Positions 33,057 through 63,010 of a DNA stretch of 64,000 nucleotides are shown piece after piece. The DNA is from Silurus meridionalis. Lineage: Eukaryota; Chordata; Actinopteri; Siluriformes; Siluridae. Numbering within the stretch: position 1 is the first letter of the stretch; each line of letters starts with the position of its first letter. Made by a program: the position numbers and the translations under genes. Where the stretch lies: assembly GCF_014805685.1 (NCBI RefSeq), contig NC_060896.1, forward strand, positions 4,770,889 through 4,834,888. The letters are read 5' to 3'. The notes under the pieces were generated by a model. It saw nothing but the letters and a program-made list of their open reading frames with translations, ran no database searches and had not been told where the DNA came from.

Positions 33057-36000
33057 CTAAAACAAATCAAATACACAAATCAATATTCATCCTCTTATCA
33101 GTACCAATTAAAAAATGTAAAATCAATCCTACCAAGACATGTTTGGTGTGTGACATTTCTTTTTCCACTTAAATCGGTGTGGACCTGCGTGATTACCAGC
33201 CTATCAGGACCATTTTAAATTGGTTTCATTCCACATGGGAGAAGTTTTGTATAGAGGTCGACTGATGCATCGGTTTTGCCAAACAACCGACACCGATAGT
33301 TGATTGCTGGAACTATCGACAAAAATCCATAACCATAGTTTTTCCGGGTTGCGATTATACAGTACGAGAGCACCCCCTAGAGGTGGATCACCGACACTAC
33401 ATGTTGTACTCTAAATAATCCTTATTACTTAACTATAAGCACAAGATTAGAATTAGATTAATAAACTGCAAGGAAATGATCAAGAAAATCAGACACCAAA
33501 CAAACATGGTTTTTCTGTGTTATGTTATTGATCTGTGTTAGTAGGTACTTATACTGCTACTAGATTTGTGTTGGATAGCAGCTGACCCGGTAATCAAATT
33601 CAAAGTCTCCTCGTCCTCCCCGTCCTGAACGAAAGCCCCCTCTGAATCCGGGTCCACCCCGGGGCGGGCCAAAAGAGCCACGCCCACTTGCACGCCCACG
33701 ACCGCCACGGAAACCCATAGGGCCCCCTCTCCCCCGGTACCCGCCGCGCCCTCGGCGCAACGGGAGGCCAAACGTCTCTGCGTTCATCCTCCTTTCCTCT
33801 GCCCAGGTCTGTCTCCGCTCCCTACGTGGACACAGGACCAAGAACCATATGCTTCAGTATCTAAGGTTTTGCAGTTATTCAGACCAATATGTGAATAGTA
33901 ATTGGACAGATGGATGGATGGGTAGTAAGTGAATAGTAAGTGGATAGGTGGATGGATGGATGGATGAATAAATAAATAGTAATTGTACAGATGGATGGAT
34001 AGTAAGTAAATAGTGGATAAATGAATAGTAAGTGCATAGGCGATGGATGGATGGATGAATAGTAAGTTAATAGATAGTGGATGGATGGATGGATAGATGG
34101 ATAGTAAGTAAATAGGGTGTGAATATATGGTGGATGGATGAATGGATAGTAAGTGGACAGATGGATGGATGAATAGTAAGTAGATGGATGAATAGTTAGT
34201 GAATAGATAGTGGATGGATGGATAGTAAGTAAATAGGGTGTGAATAGATAGTGGATGGATGGATGGATGAATGAATGAATAACCCCAATAAAACAGTACT
34301 ATACCTGCCACCACCAGGCTTAATTTTTCTGTAAAGACAGTAAAGAAAAGAGTTAGTGTGGTAATTGTGAATATTAATTGAGAACACCTACTCCATGGTC
34401 ATGTTCTACCTGGTGTCATCACAGGAGATGTTGTCGAAGAAGGACTTGGACTTGTCGTAATAGCAGTTGGGTCCCAGTGGATCCTCCTCGTCCACGTTGC
34501 TCTCGTTGTTTTGCGTCTCCACGCCCGAGTCTGCCTTTTCTTCCCCGTTCACTGTCTTCTCATCTGCAAATGAATGTGGGCATTGAGTCCGTCAAGATAC
34601 ACGATTCATCATAAAACTAATATCTGTGAGTTTTGCTTTTTGTAAACTATATGACCTCAAGTCTGGGGTTTTACCTGCTTGACTAATTCCAGCACTCTCA
34701 ATCAGACCCCATTTTACTGGATCACACTATAGAGATTTAATCTGCCAGCTCATGTTCCATTATATGGATGTTTAGGCCACGCCTACTTGGTGGGGTTACA
34801 TCTAAAGATCACTACACACATTATTGATTTGTTGCATGATTTAATCCTTTGATCCCAATTCCCAGGCGTATAAACAGAAATCAAACCTTTGATTTTGAGT
34901 TTGCTCTGGAACTCGCGGTCGATCTCCTCCTTGTTGAACTGAGCGTTGGCGCTCTCGAAGTCAAAGTCCTTCTCAAACTTCATCGGTCCGTCTCTGCGCA
35001 TGTTAAAGCGGCCCCGGCCACGCTGATTCCCACCTCCGCCGCCGCTAATACCACCGCCGCCGCCGATTCCTCCTCTTCCTCTTCGCACAGCAGGAGCACC
35101 TGAGGAGCAGCCAACCACCGTACATCAGCATCACGCAGAGGTTTTTTTTTCTTCTTAAACAAGCGAACACGTAAACAAGATCACATGACCATGTCCCTAC
35201 GATCTCTGATGTTTAACTCCAGTGCATATTTGCGCAAGTTTGGGTATTTATTAAAGTGTTTCAAAAACACTTACTGCCCTGTGGGCGGTTACTGGCTTCT
35301 CGGGAGTCCACTTTGTTCAGGTCCGCTTCAGGGCGAGGAGCCTTCTCTACATCAGAAGCTGCAAGGAATCAAACATCTGCATTAACAATTCCATACAACA
35401 AACAGCATCTGGGCATCACAGCCATCTCACCCAGGGCGTTACAGTTTTGCTTATTCTTGAATTAATTTCCCAGGATGAAATAAATCATGAACGAACCCTG
35501 CATGATTGACACACGCTGTACATTCTCACCTCTGCTGTGTTCCTGGCTCTCAGCAGGCTGTTTCTGGGAACCGGGAGGAGGTCTGCCCCCTCCAGGAGTC
35601 TTCTGATTTACAGACACAGCAGGTGCCACTAAAGGAGCAGGCTGCACTGCAGGGTCCAGGCTCGGGCTCTGCTGCAGGGCATCAAGAGACGGACTTGTGC
35701 GACCTGCGTGGAAAAAAAGAAAAGCATATAGAAGCGTTAAAGCAAAATCAGCACGGCGGACAAACGATGAGGAATTCAATGCTGAAATCAATACGAGAGG
35801 AAGAGACATTTTGGTTACCTTCAGTAACACGTGAGCTCAGAGATGCCGAGTTGGAGGGGACGGCGCTCTGGGACAGGGAGGCAGCTACGTTCGTCTCTCT
35901 ACTGAACACAGACCCTGAACTTCCTGTGTGAAGAGAAACAGCACAGTTTTGGTAACAGACCTTTATATAAACACTAAAGGGTGGTTCCTGTTCACGCCCT

Positions 36001-39000
36001 GTCCAAACCAACTACAGCTCGTTTTTCTAGTATCTACAGTTCCACCTGGAGCCTAGAAGAAGTTGAAACTCACCTGTGGTGACTGGTGTGCTGATGGGCT
36101 GCGACGCAGGAGGAGCTGAGAACTGGCTGTAAGCACGCACAGGGGGTCGGCTGAAGGATGGGTAGGAACCCACTGGCTGGAAGGACGGTGAGGGAGTGGA
36201 GCCTAGAGATGACTGAGGGGAGGAGAAAAGATTATTAGACAACCGTGTTTCATACAGTTTCTCATTTATGCAAGGTCTAATCCCGTGGCGTCCGATCTTT
36301 TTCACAAAGGGCCAGTGTGAATGAATAAAAATCAGATTTAAACAGGTAGAATTGTGGCAAATTTTTAATACCCCTGGTCTAAGGTAAACAAATATCATGA
36401 ACCAATTACAACACGTACCCTTTAGGACATGTTCACACCAACATGTTTGTTTGAAAACGTAAACTCTGTTTTGGCCTTCTATCCACACTGACATGGTGTA
36501 GTCAGTCAGCTTTTATATTTATATATTTAAAAAATAAATTAATAAAAAAAACTCAAAAATGGATCAATTTGAAAGCGGAAAAATCGCGGGTCGCAGCGTC
36601 TGATGTTTTGCTCGTGCGCAGTACAGGAACGCAAGCCTTCACAGACGTCTCAGTGTGGATCAGCACGCTTTTGGGGAAACGACTGAAAACGATAGTGTGG
36701 ACGCAGAACATTTAAAGAAAATGATTCACTCAAAAAGTTTGATTATCGAATGATGCTAATAAACAAGCAGACCTGGGAGGGTGGTTATATATTTTGGTGC
36801 TTCATGTTAACCTCAGACTATCTGATGCGTGATCAGACTTGCATTTCAATTCTGCTAGGCTAAATTACACCAGACAATGGGAACTGAATTGAATAAATCT
36901 GTTCTCCATTTTGGCGTAATGTCTTCAGCTAGCACACGATCTAATGCTCTGCCTTTGGCTAGAAAACATACAGGAGTAGAGTCTTCAGAAAAGCCATTAA
37001 AGAGGCACGGAGATATCATGTAACAGCCGGATTGCTCCCGGGCTCGACTTCAGTATTTCTTCTGATATTGGGTTCCATCCGAAACATGGCCCAGAAGTCC
37101 ACAAACTCTGATCTACAGCACCAAAAACACAGCACTGATCCTCAATGCAAAGGCGCATCAGTAAGAAAGAAAAAGAGGGGCGAGACCTTTTCACATTGTG
37201 TTCTCCTTCCACACACAATGAAAATCAAATCAATGTGCATTATGTCGGCTTTGTGAGCGAGTAAAAGAGAAAAAAAGGGAGGAAAATACTTCCTCAAATC
37301 CGCCCTCTCTCAAATTTCATGCTTCAGAGTTTGGAGAAGAAAAAAAAAAAAACCTACGCTGAAATTTCTACACTCCACTAAATGATCTGTGTAGATCAGA
37401 GACCAAAATCGCTGAAGAATAATCATTAATTTTCTCATAAAACAAACAAATTCCTTCCTGCTGATCAGAGAGAGCGATTTAAAGCCAAAAAGCTGCTATT
37501 AAATAAATAGTTCAAATAAAAATATAAGATTTATAATATAATTCTGCATATTGTTATGACATTAAACACACACACACACACACACACTTCACGGTTACCT
37601 GTACGATGGCCGGGTCTTGAGGCAGGGAGCAGTTGGGCTTTGGTGGTTCACAAACTGTTAAATCTTTGATGTCGCTTCCTCTAAAAATGATGTATTCAAA
37701 GACATCGTCCCGAGGAGCCACTGGTCTGTCTGTGGGACGGTCTCAGTGCCGAAAGATTTCACTGTAAATAAAAAAAAAAAGACACGCCGTTATCATCACA
37801 GCAATGACTCAGGACTGACGGAAGACACGACCTTGGTAGAATTAGAGCATATCTGAGTGAAGAAAAGCTTTGAGACAAACGTATGTGGCCACGTGACCTT
37901 CACACACAAAATCCAATTTCTCATTAAAGCTAAAAGTTTGATAAGGATTTCCTCTAGATTTGAGCTGTGGGGATGTGTGTTCATTCAACATTCATGAGGT
38001 CAACGATGTTGGATGAGGAAGTTTGGGATTTAGTCTGTGTTCTGGTTCATCCCAAATGTGTGCAGTGAGACTGAGGAGGTCCGAGCTCTGTGCAGGACAC
38101 TTGAGTTCGTCCACTTTAAACCAAACACATCACACCATGGTGCATGCATCGTGCACTGGAACATTATCATGCTGGTTCAAGTTTGTGCCTCCAAGTTTTA
38201 TTGATGCTTCTAGCTTTGTGACCACAGTTTGAGGAGGAGCTCAGTGGTTAAGACTCTGGTTGGTTTTCTCCAAGCTGGGATAAAAGAAGGAAGAATTTCA
38301 ATGTATACGTGACAAGCCTATAAAAATATATTCTCTGAAATGTTTAACAAACGAATTCCGCTAGCTGACCTTCACGCGTAGGAGGATAATATAAATACTA
38401 AATCTGTTTTTCACTTTCAGCCGAGCAGATGGAGGTGTGGAGAAGAAGAAAAAACGCACAAGTAAAACCCTTTTCATCCATTTCAGGAACCGTAAATTAA
38501 AAAAAAAAAAAAAAAACGTAGTTGTCATTATTGCTGCTATTATTATTGTAACATTTTTACTAACGTAAAAAGTTTGCTCAAACATTCTTGTTATTGCAGC
38601 TAATTCACAGGGAGATTTATGCAAAGCAAATTTGCATAAACTAAACTCGAAAGTTTCACGGTTAGGATAAACGGATTTGCACTTTCCAGGCTCGCAGGAA
38701 CACGTGTTCAGAGACAGAAAGAGAGGAGAAAATAAGAAGAAGAAAAAAAGAGACACAAATCTGCTGTATCGGTTGAAAACCTCGTCGCAATGTGATGGGA
38801 ATAAAGCACGCCCCCTTTGATATGCAAATACGCGCGTCGATCTCATGAATATGCTAATCGTTCCGATGCGTCATCAGAAGGCGCACCTCCCCCTCTTTTT
38901 AGGGGCGCTAGCATTAAAACACATTGGTTCCCCCCTGAGAAGAGCCGGTGTGTGTGTGTGTGTGTGTCAGACTTTTATTCTACAAATAATGTTCAGATTG

Positions 39001-39698
39001 AAAAAATTAATAAAAGCACTGAACTAAACGTGGTCTGAGGCAAAGTAAACAAAAGACACGCTGCTCACACACCGTTAACAAAGCGGAGTGATCAATTAAA
39101 AAACGACATTAAAAACGACCTCCTGACTAAATCTGAACTCTTATTACTCATTTATTTATTTTCTTGCAATTATTTTCACGATTTAGCTACATAAACGGAT
39201 GCTAGGCTGGTCGTTTCCCAAATACAGTTTAATAAACGTTTCAGTGCCCTAGATAGGGTGTATAAAGCATTCTTTCAGACGCGCCTATGTATAGAACACG
39301 TAGCGATTTGGGACGCGGCCCTTTTAACAGCCCTTTAAATATGTATACCGTGAGTTGGCTAGTTAGGCTTTAGATTAGTTATTTGGATTTAAATTTGTAA
39401 GTAAATATACACATTTGTTGTTTTGTTAAAGAATTGGTTTATAGTGGTGGATTTTTAAACCTGTTAGCTATCGGCTAATCCGTTTGCGCACGAAGCTAAC
39501 GGCTAAAGGGGGGGAAGGGGAAGGGGAGAGCTGCTGCTGCTGCTCCGGGATCCACGGAAAGCGTGTTTATAGATCACCTTTGGCGAGGGCGACGGTGGAG
39601 TTCTCGGTGTCGATTGTGTATAAAATTCCCTCATAGCGGATCTGGGCCTTGGAGATCAGGCTGATTTTGCTACCGATGTACGGAGTCCCGCCGCTCAT
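33033..39698 (-). CDS. lsm14a: LSM14A (RAP55), complete gene with one apparent frameshift
   Basis: Ten minus-strand exons: 39578-39698, 37599-37761, 36074-36212, 35819-35923, 35530-35703, 35275-35358, 34887-35099, 34410-34563, 33587-33821, 33033-33056. Borders are GT-AG and phases agree; with one missing base restored in exon 2 the length is 470 aa (human about 463). Order: LSm domain (about residues 1-80, from [17 protein letters not shown]), a Ser/Pro linker, an RGG/Gly-rich stretch, the FDF box ([18 protein letters not shown]), the FFD motif ([16 protein letters not shown]), the TFG box ([14 protein letters not shown]) and a C-terminal RGG tail ending KDNKVAA. The FDF and TFG text fits LSM14A better than LSM14B. 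Known role: P-body component that binds DDX6 and 4E-T and represses translation. Confidence 0.95.
33255..33440. mobile_element. MITE fragment, AGAGGTCGAC family
   Basis: Starts TATAGAGGTCGACTGATGCA and includes CCGACACCGATAGTTGATTG, then AGAGCACCCCCTAGAGGTGG. Related to the elements at 12060-12440 and 8990-9182; truncated. Lies in lsm14a intron 9. Confidence 0.6.
33905..34283. repeat. GGAT/AGTAAGTG minisatellite in lsm14a intron 8
   Basis: A run of GGATGGAT tetranucleotides broken at intervals by ATAGTAAGTGAATAG-type text, giving variable units of roughly 25-50 bases. The minus-strand ORF of Ile/His/Pro/Ser across it is a repeat translation. Confidence 0.9.
34887..35099 (-). CDS. lsm14a: lsm14a exon 7 (RGG stretch and FDF box)
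   Basis: Reads [15 protein letters not shown], a Gly-rich stretch, [19 protein letters not shown], then [20 protein letters not shown] to the donor at 34887. The FDF region is the part that binds DDX6 in this family. Confidence 0.95.
37599..37761 (-). CDS. lsm14a: lsm14a exon 2 (second half of LSm domain), with apparent 1-base deletion
   Basis: After TTTACAG the frame reads VKSFGTE and then shifts. The conserved [26 protein letters not shown] and QDPAIVQ are all present, but one frame later. One base is missing near 37741-37743, in the GAG-GAC-CGT part of the motif FGTEDRP. The exon is 163 bases where 164 keep the gene in frame. Confidence 0.92.
38616..38640. promoter_or_regulatory. Inverted pair of octamer-like (POU) sites in lsm14a intron 1
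   Basis: TTTATGCAAA and TTTGCATAAA are perfect inverted arms around a 5-base spacer; a further ATGCAAAT octamer lies at 38822-38829. Possible POU-factor element; inferred from motif only. Confidence 0.4.
39578..39698 (-). CDS. lsm14a: lsm14a exon 1 (start of LSm domain)
   Basis: The start ATG (minus strand 39698-39696) opens [17 protein letters not shown], then [18 protein letters not shown] and VALAK before GTGATC. Nearly identical to vertebrate LSM14A, so the start is secure. Confidence 0.97.
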
Positions 39699-39899
39699 GG
39701 CGTCCTCTTTATGGCCTTCCGGCGCGTCTCTCCGATTAATTTCTGTACCGAGGCACCAGGGGTGAGTGCACCACGTCCCTCCGTGTGTCCTCTCTCCGAG
39801 CTCAGCGGGATAAAATAATAAAGCTCCTGACTCCCGAGTCGGCGCGGTTTCCCCTCACAGAATATTCCTGCGGGTTAACACGACATGGCCGAATTCATT

Positions 39900-39975
39900 T
39901 TCGCTGAGCATTCTGGGATACGCGAGGAGGCCGCTCTTTCCAATTCTCGCGATAGGACACGAGACTTCCGGGAAG
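39900..39975 (-). promoter_or_regulatory. lsm14a: lsm14a promoter region
   Basis: About 200 bases upstream of the start are GCATTCTGGGA (ZNF143-like, about 39907), TCTCGCGATA (39945-39954) and ACTTCCGG (ETS-type, about 39963), three motifs typical of TATA-less housekeeping promoters. The surrounding DNA is CpG-rich. Confidence 0.6.
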
Positions 39976-40104
39976 AAGAAAACCTGTGTGAACAGTATAC
40001 ACCAATCAGCCATAATAACATCGTGTATTCTCCTACAAATATGTTCTGTCTGGTTGCTACGACATTGACATATACTAAGAAAAAGCACAATATTTTTGAT
40101 AAAC

Positions 40105-40500
40105 GTGTAAACTAGGCATAACACCTGCCTAATGTTGTGTTGGTCCACCTTTTGCTGTCAAAACAATCGTGACCCATCGAGCATCAACATCATTACCTTC
40201 TTCACCAATTTGAGCTACAGGAACTCGTCTGAATGAGCATCAACCGATTCACCACTGTTCCTTCCTTGGAGCACTTTTGATAGACTCTGACCACTGCAGA
40301 CCAGTAAACACCCCAAAAGAGCTGCAGTTTTGGAGATGCTCTGACTTAGACGTCTAGACGTCACAATTAGTCAAACTCGCTCAAATCCTTACGTTTGCCC
40401 ATTTTTCCTGCTTCTAACACGTCAACTTTGAGGACTAAATGTTTACTTGCTGCCTAATAAATAAATCCACCCATTAACAGGTGCCATGATGAAGAGATAA
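40105..40500 (+). mobile_element. MITE-like repeat, AGGCATAAC family, copy 3
   Basis: Shares GTTGGTCCACCTTTTGCTG, GGAGCACTTTTGATAGA, the GACGTCTAGACGTC palindrome and CAGGTGCCATGATGAAGAGA with copies 1 and 2. Lies between lsm14a and taf4. Confidence 0.75.
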
Positions 40501-40614
40501 TGAGTGTGAAGTTTGTGGTACATACACACACAATATTTCACAGCACAGTGATATATTTCTACACATACCCCAGCAATGGTTAGAGTGCAGAGTCAGTCAT
40601 GATACAGCATGATA

Positions 40615-41010
40615 CCTGGACAGAGTGGTTAAAGGGTTAAGTTTGGCAGTTTGCCGAAACTGGGGCTTGAACCCTCAACCTTCCGATTAGTAACTTAGAG
40701 CCTTAAGAGCTGCCACACTTGGGCTTTTGAGCAAGGCTTCACTAAGAGGACCAAACCTGTTCCAGTGTGAAAATGTCCCAATGTGACCTCAACCGCACCT
40801 TTGGGATGAACTTAAACACCATCTCACTATTACCCCAGACCTCCTCACATAACAGCAATCCCTGAATTTACTAATCCTGGAGCTGATTGATCACAAATTC
40901 ATACAAACACTGCCAAAAAAATCTAGGAAAAAAACATCCTATAAGAGTGCATCTTATTATAATATCAAGGGGAACTTAATCTGGATTGGGATTTTCAGAA
41001 GGTTTCAAAA
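40615..41010 (+). mobile_element. SINE-like piece followed by a miniature transposon remnant
   Basis: The first part (about 40615-40740) has the TTGAACCCTCAACC box-B-like text and TTGAGCAAGGC of the local SINE family. The second (40745-41010) has CAAACCTGTTCCAGTGTG and TTTGGGATGAACTTAAAC, shared with 715-1340. Confidence 0.55.
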
Positions 41011-41879
41011 GATTTTTCCAAAATCTGGTTCCTATTATGGTTTCTTTTCCTTATGTCCTCTCAGGGAGATTTTCCCTTGCCACCTTAATCTTTGGTTTGC
41101 TAAATAGAGATAAACAAATTTCTAAATTTAAAATGTTTTCTTAATCTATGTATTTTCTGAAGGTTCTTTTATGACATTATCGATGGTTAAAACACTATAA
41201 ATAAAACATTGAACTGAATAAAAATATAGAGAAATAAAGGAAAATAAGTCTTCTTTAAGCTTTAAGTCTAATCTGAAAACACAGAAGCTGCAAAAGAAGA
41301 AGAATACGACTCTGCATTATTGATCAGACAACTAGTTTCCCTTAGAAGTTGTTAAGTGTATACTGATTATGAGGACATTTTATATGTAATTAATGTGCTA
41401 CAAGCCTATGAAGGCTGTGTTTAATTCCACAGGGGATGTGCTGTTTTTAACCCTTCTCTACATTGTTGCTGTGCCTTTGAGCTAATCCAAGTGTAAATTA
41501 AACATTAAAAGGTTTCTTAAATTTGTTTGGAACATCTTCTTTATGTTGCATTTAAATCCTCATATAGCGTTAATAAATATAACTCAACTCAAGCTTATTG
41601 TCATTCTTCCACATACACAGTATACTGAAGAACGAAGTGCAGTTACTGATGGTTTAAGGTATAGACAAAAATATGAAAAAAACAACAACCCAAAAACAAC
41701 AATATACACACATATACAGTGGAAGGATTCAGACACAGTACGATCTTTAATTACATGTAACATTAAAGGTCAAACAGTGAAACAATGAAAAAGTTTATAC
41801 TAGATCAGAAGATTCTTTCTTAAATGCTTTTGGATCAGTGTAGAGATGAATTAATGAACAGCTATGTTAAACTAAAACA
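41011..41879. other. Intergenic AT-rich DNA between lsm14a and taf4
   Basis: No gene or RNA seen. Around 41580-41640 the text CTTATTGTCATTCTTCCACA resembles a LINE 3' tail, weakly. Confidence 0.6.
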
Positions 41880-42720
<841 letters not shown>

Positions 42721-42784
42721 CTGCTGGTCAAACAGAAACATTTTGTTTAATCACTTTATTCGAACATACACAGTACACAGTAGA

Positions 42785-43025
42785 TCTGAGGAGGTGATAG
42801 CTGGTGATGTTGGACTTCTGATCAGAAGGTCATGAGTTCAAATCACACCACTGCTAAGCCCTTGAGAAATCCCACTACTGGGCCCTTGAGAAATCCCACT
42901 TCTGGGCCCTTGAGAAATCCCACTTCTGGGCCCTTGAGAAAGGCCCCTAACCCTCAGTTGTATGAATAAGATAAATGTAAGTCGCTCTGGATAAAGAGCT
43001 TCTGCCAAATGCCATAAACGTAAAC
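42785..43025 (+). mobile_element. tRNA-derived SINE with internal tandem copies
   Basis: The head contains GAGTTCAAATC, a box-B-like sequence, and the tail has GTAAGTCGCTCTGGATAAAG and CTGCCAAATGCC, a tail shared by many fish SINE/LINE elements. In the middle a GGGCCCTTGAGAAATCCCAC unit of about 24 bases is repeated about four times. Confidence 0.75.
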
Positions 43026-43204
43026 GTCTGGCTGATTGTTTAAGGTAAAAGTCAGTAGAACTGTGACACTAAAAGGACTAAAAACAGTTAATACACATCC
43101 ATAAGGCATTAATAACGGGTATATTACACCGGAAATGTTTCTTATTTTATTTAATTGCACCAGGAGACAACACAGGGAGCAAAACTAAACCCTATTCAAC
43201 GTCA

Positions 43205-43302
43205 CGGCCCATTCCCACAATGCATAGCAACACGCATGCGCACTATGGACGCCTCTGGCGCCCCGCCCCCCCTGTTCAATTTAGACAAGGCTCCCCTTAA
43301 AG
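43205..43302 (+). promoter_or_regulatory. taf4: taf4 core promoter
   Basis: Contains TTCCCACAATGCA (ZNF143-like, 43212-43224), ACGCATGCGCAC (NRF1-type, 43232-43243), a GC box around 43260-43270, and AAGATGGCGG (YY1-type) overlapping the start codon. No TATA box. Confidence 0.65.
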
Positions 43303-61230
<17,928 letters not shown>

Positions 61231-61262
61231 GTACTTACAGCATCCACAGCAACATCCAATGC

Positions 61263-61266
<4 letters not shown>

Positions 61267-61325
<59 letters not shown>
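61267..61325. repeat. (TG)n microsatellite
   Basis: About 29 TG units, ending exactly where the Tc1-like element begins. Confidence 0.95.
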
Positions 61326-61328
<3 letters not shown>

Positions 61329-62700
61329 AGTGCATCCAGAAAGTTTTCACAGCGCTTCAACTTTTTCCCACTTTAAGTTACAGCCTTATTCCAAAATGGA
61401 TTAAATTCATTATTTTTCTCAAGATTCCACAAACAACACCCCATAATGACAACATGAAAGAAGTTTGTTTGAAATCTTTTAAAATGTATAAAAAAGAAAC
61501 AATTTACAAAACATCACTTGTACATAAGTATTCACAGCTTTTACAATGAATCTCAAAACTGAGCCTGTTTCCACTGATCATCCTGGAGATGTTTCTACAG
61601 CTTGATTGGAGTCCACCTCTGGTAAATTCAGTTGATTGGACCTGATTTGAATAGAAGGTCCCACAGTTATCAGTGCATGTCAGAGCACAAACCAAGCCAT
61701 GAAGTCCAAAGAATTGTCTGTAGACCTCTGAGACAGGATTGTATCGAGGCACAGATCTGGGGAAGGGAACAGAAAATTTTCTGCAGCATTGAAGGTCTCA
61801 ATGAGCACTGTGGTCTCCATCATCCGTAAATGGAAGAAGTTTAACACCACCAGGACTCTTCCCAGAGTGGAGTCACTTGGCCAAACTGACCGATTTGGGG
61901 TGAAGGGGCTTATTCAGGAAGGTGACCAAGAACCTGATGGTCACTCTAAAAGAGCTCGAGTATTTCTCTGTGGAGAGAGTAGAACCTTCCAGAAGAACAA
62001 TCATCTCTGCAGCACTCCACCAATCAGGCCTGTATGGTAAAGTGGCCAGACAGAAGCCACTCCTTAGTAATAGGCACACAACGGCCCACCTGAAGTTTAT
62101 CAAAATGCACCTATAGGACTCTCAGACCATGGGAAACAAAGATTGAACATTTTGGCCTGAATGCTAAGCGTCATGTCTGGAGAAAACCAGGCACCGCTCA
62201 TCACCTGGCCAAATTCCTACAGTGAAGTGGTGGTGGCAGCATCATGCTGTGGGGATGTTTTTCAGCAGCAGGAACTGGGAGACTAAACAGGATTGAGGGA
62301 AAGATGAATGCAGCAATGTACAGAGACGTCCTTGATGAAAACCTGCTCCAGAGCGCTCTGACCCTCAGACTGGGAGGAATGTTCACCTTCCAAAAGGACA
62401 GCCAAGATAACAAAGGAGTAACTACAGGACTCTGTGAATGTTCTTGAGTGGCCCAGCCAGAGCCCAGACTTGAACCTGATTGAACATCTCTGAAAATGGC
62501 TGTGCACCGACGCTCCCCATCCAACGTGATGGAGTATAAAAGTTTAGCAAAGAAGAATTGGAGAAACAGAGAGTTGTGCTGAGCTTGTAGCATCAAACTC
62601 AAAAAGACTTGAGGCTGTAATTGGTGCCAATGGAGCTTCAACAAATTATTGAGCAAAACCTGTGAATGCTTGTGTACAAGTGACATCATGCTTCGGGTCA
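61324..62700 (+). mobile_element. Decayed Tc1/mariner-like transposon, copy 2
   Basis: Left end ACAGTGCATCCAGAAAGTTT followed by CAGCGCTTCAACTTTTTCCC. It shares most of its length with the copy at 1956-3446 (AAACCAAGCCATGAAGTCC, GACAGGATTGTATCGAGGC, GTCATGTCTGGAGAAAACC). The transposase frame is broken many times. The right terminal repeat is missing; sequence changes to another repeat at about 62700-62735. Confidence 0.85.
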
Positions 62701-62734
62701 ACTTCAGTTTGAGGGGGAAGAAATGCAAATTATA

Positions 62735-63010
62735 AAATTGCTTGTGTTTTTTTTATTAATGCAATTTATTAATATTAACATTTGTGAACATCAACAGTTA
62801 AAATGTTTGAAACAAATTAAAAATAAAATGCCTGCTTGGTTAAATAATATAAAATAATATAATATTGTATAAAATAAAACATAAAAATAAGATTTTTCTG
62901 ACACTTGTTTAATATATCGATTAAATTGAATAATCGCTTTAATAAATGTCTTCATTACTTCCTTCTTTCATTCATTCACTCCCTCGATATGCAGAATTGC
63001 CATAATTTTC
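62735..63010. repeat. Dispersed AT-rich repeat of unknown family, copy 2
   Basis: Shares AACATTTGTGAACATCAAC, TTGGTTAAATAATAT and CATTCACTCCCTCGATATG with 15430-15870. Confidence 0.65.

Noticed and set aside
33784..34387. 176-residue His/Ser/Ile ORF on the minus strand
   Set aside because: It reads the GGAT minisatellite in lsm14a intron 8; the real exon ends at 33821.
42820..42850. tRNA gene suggested by box-B-like GAGTTCAAATC
   Set aside because: No tRNA cloverleaf or box A of good quality; the tail and multiple copies show a SINE.
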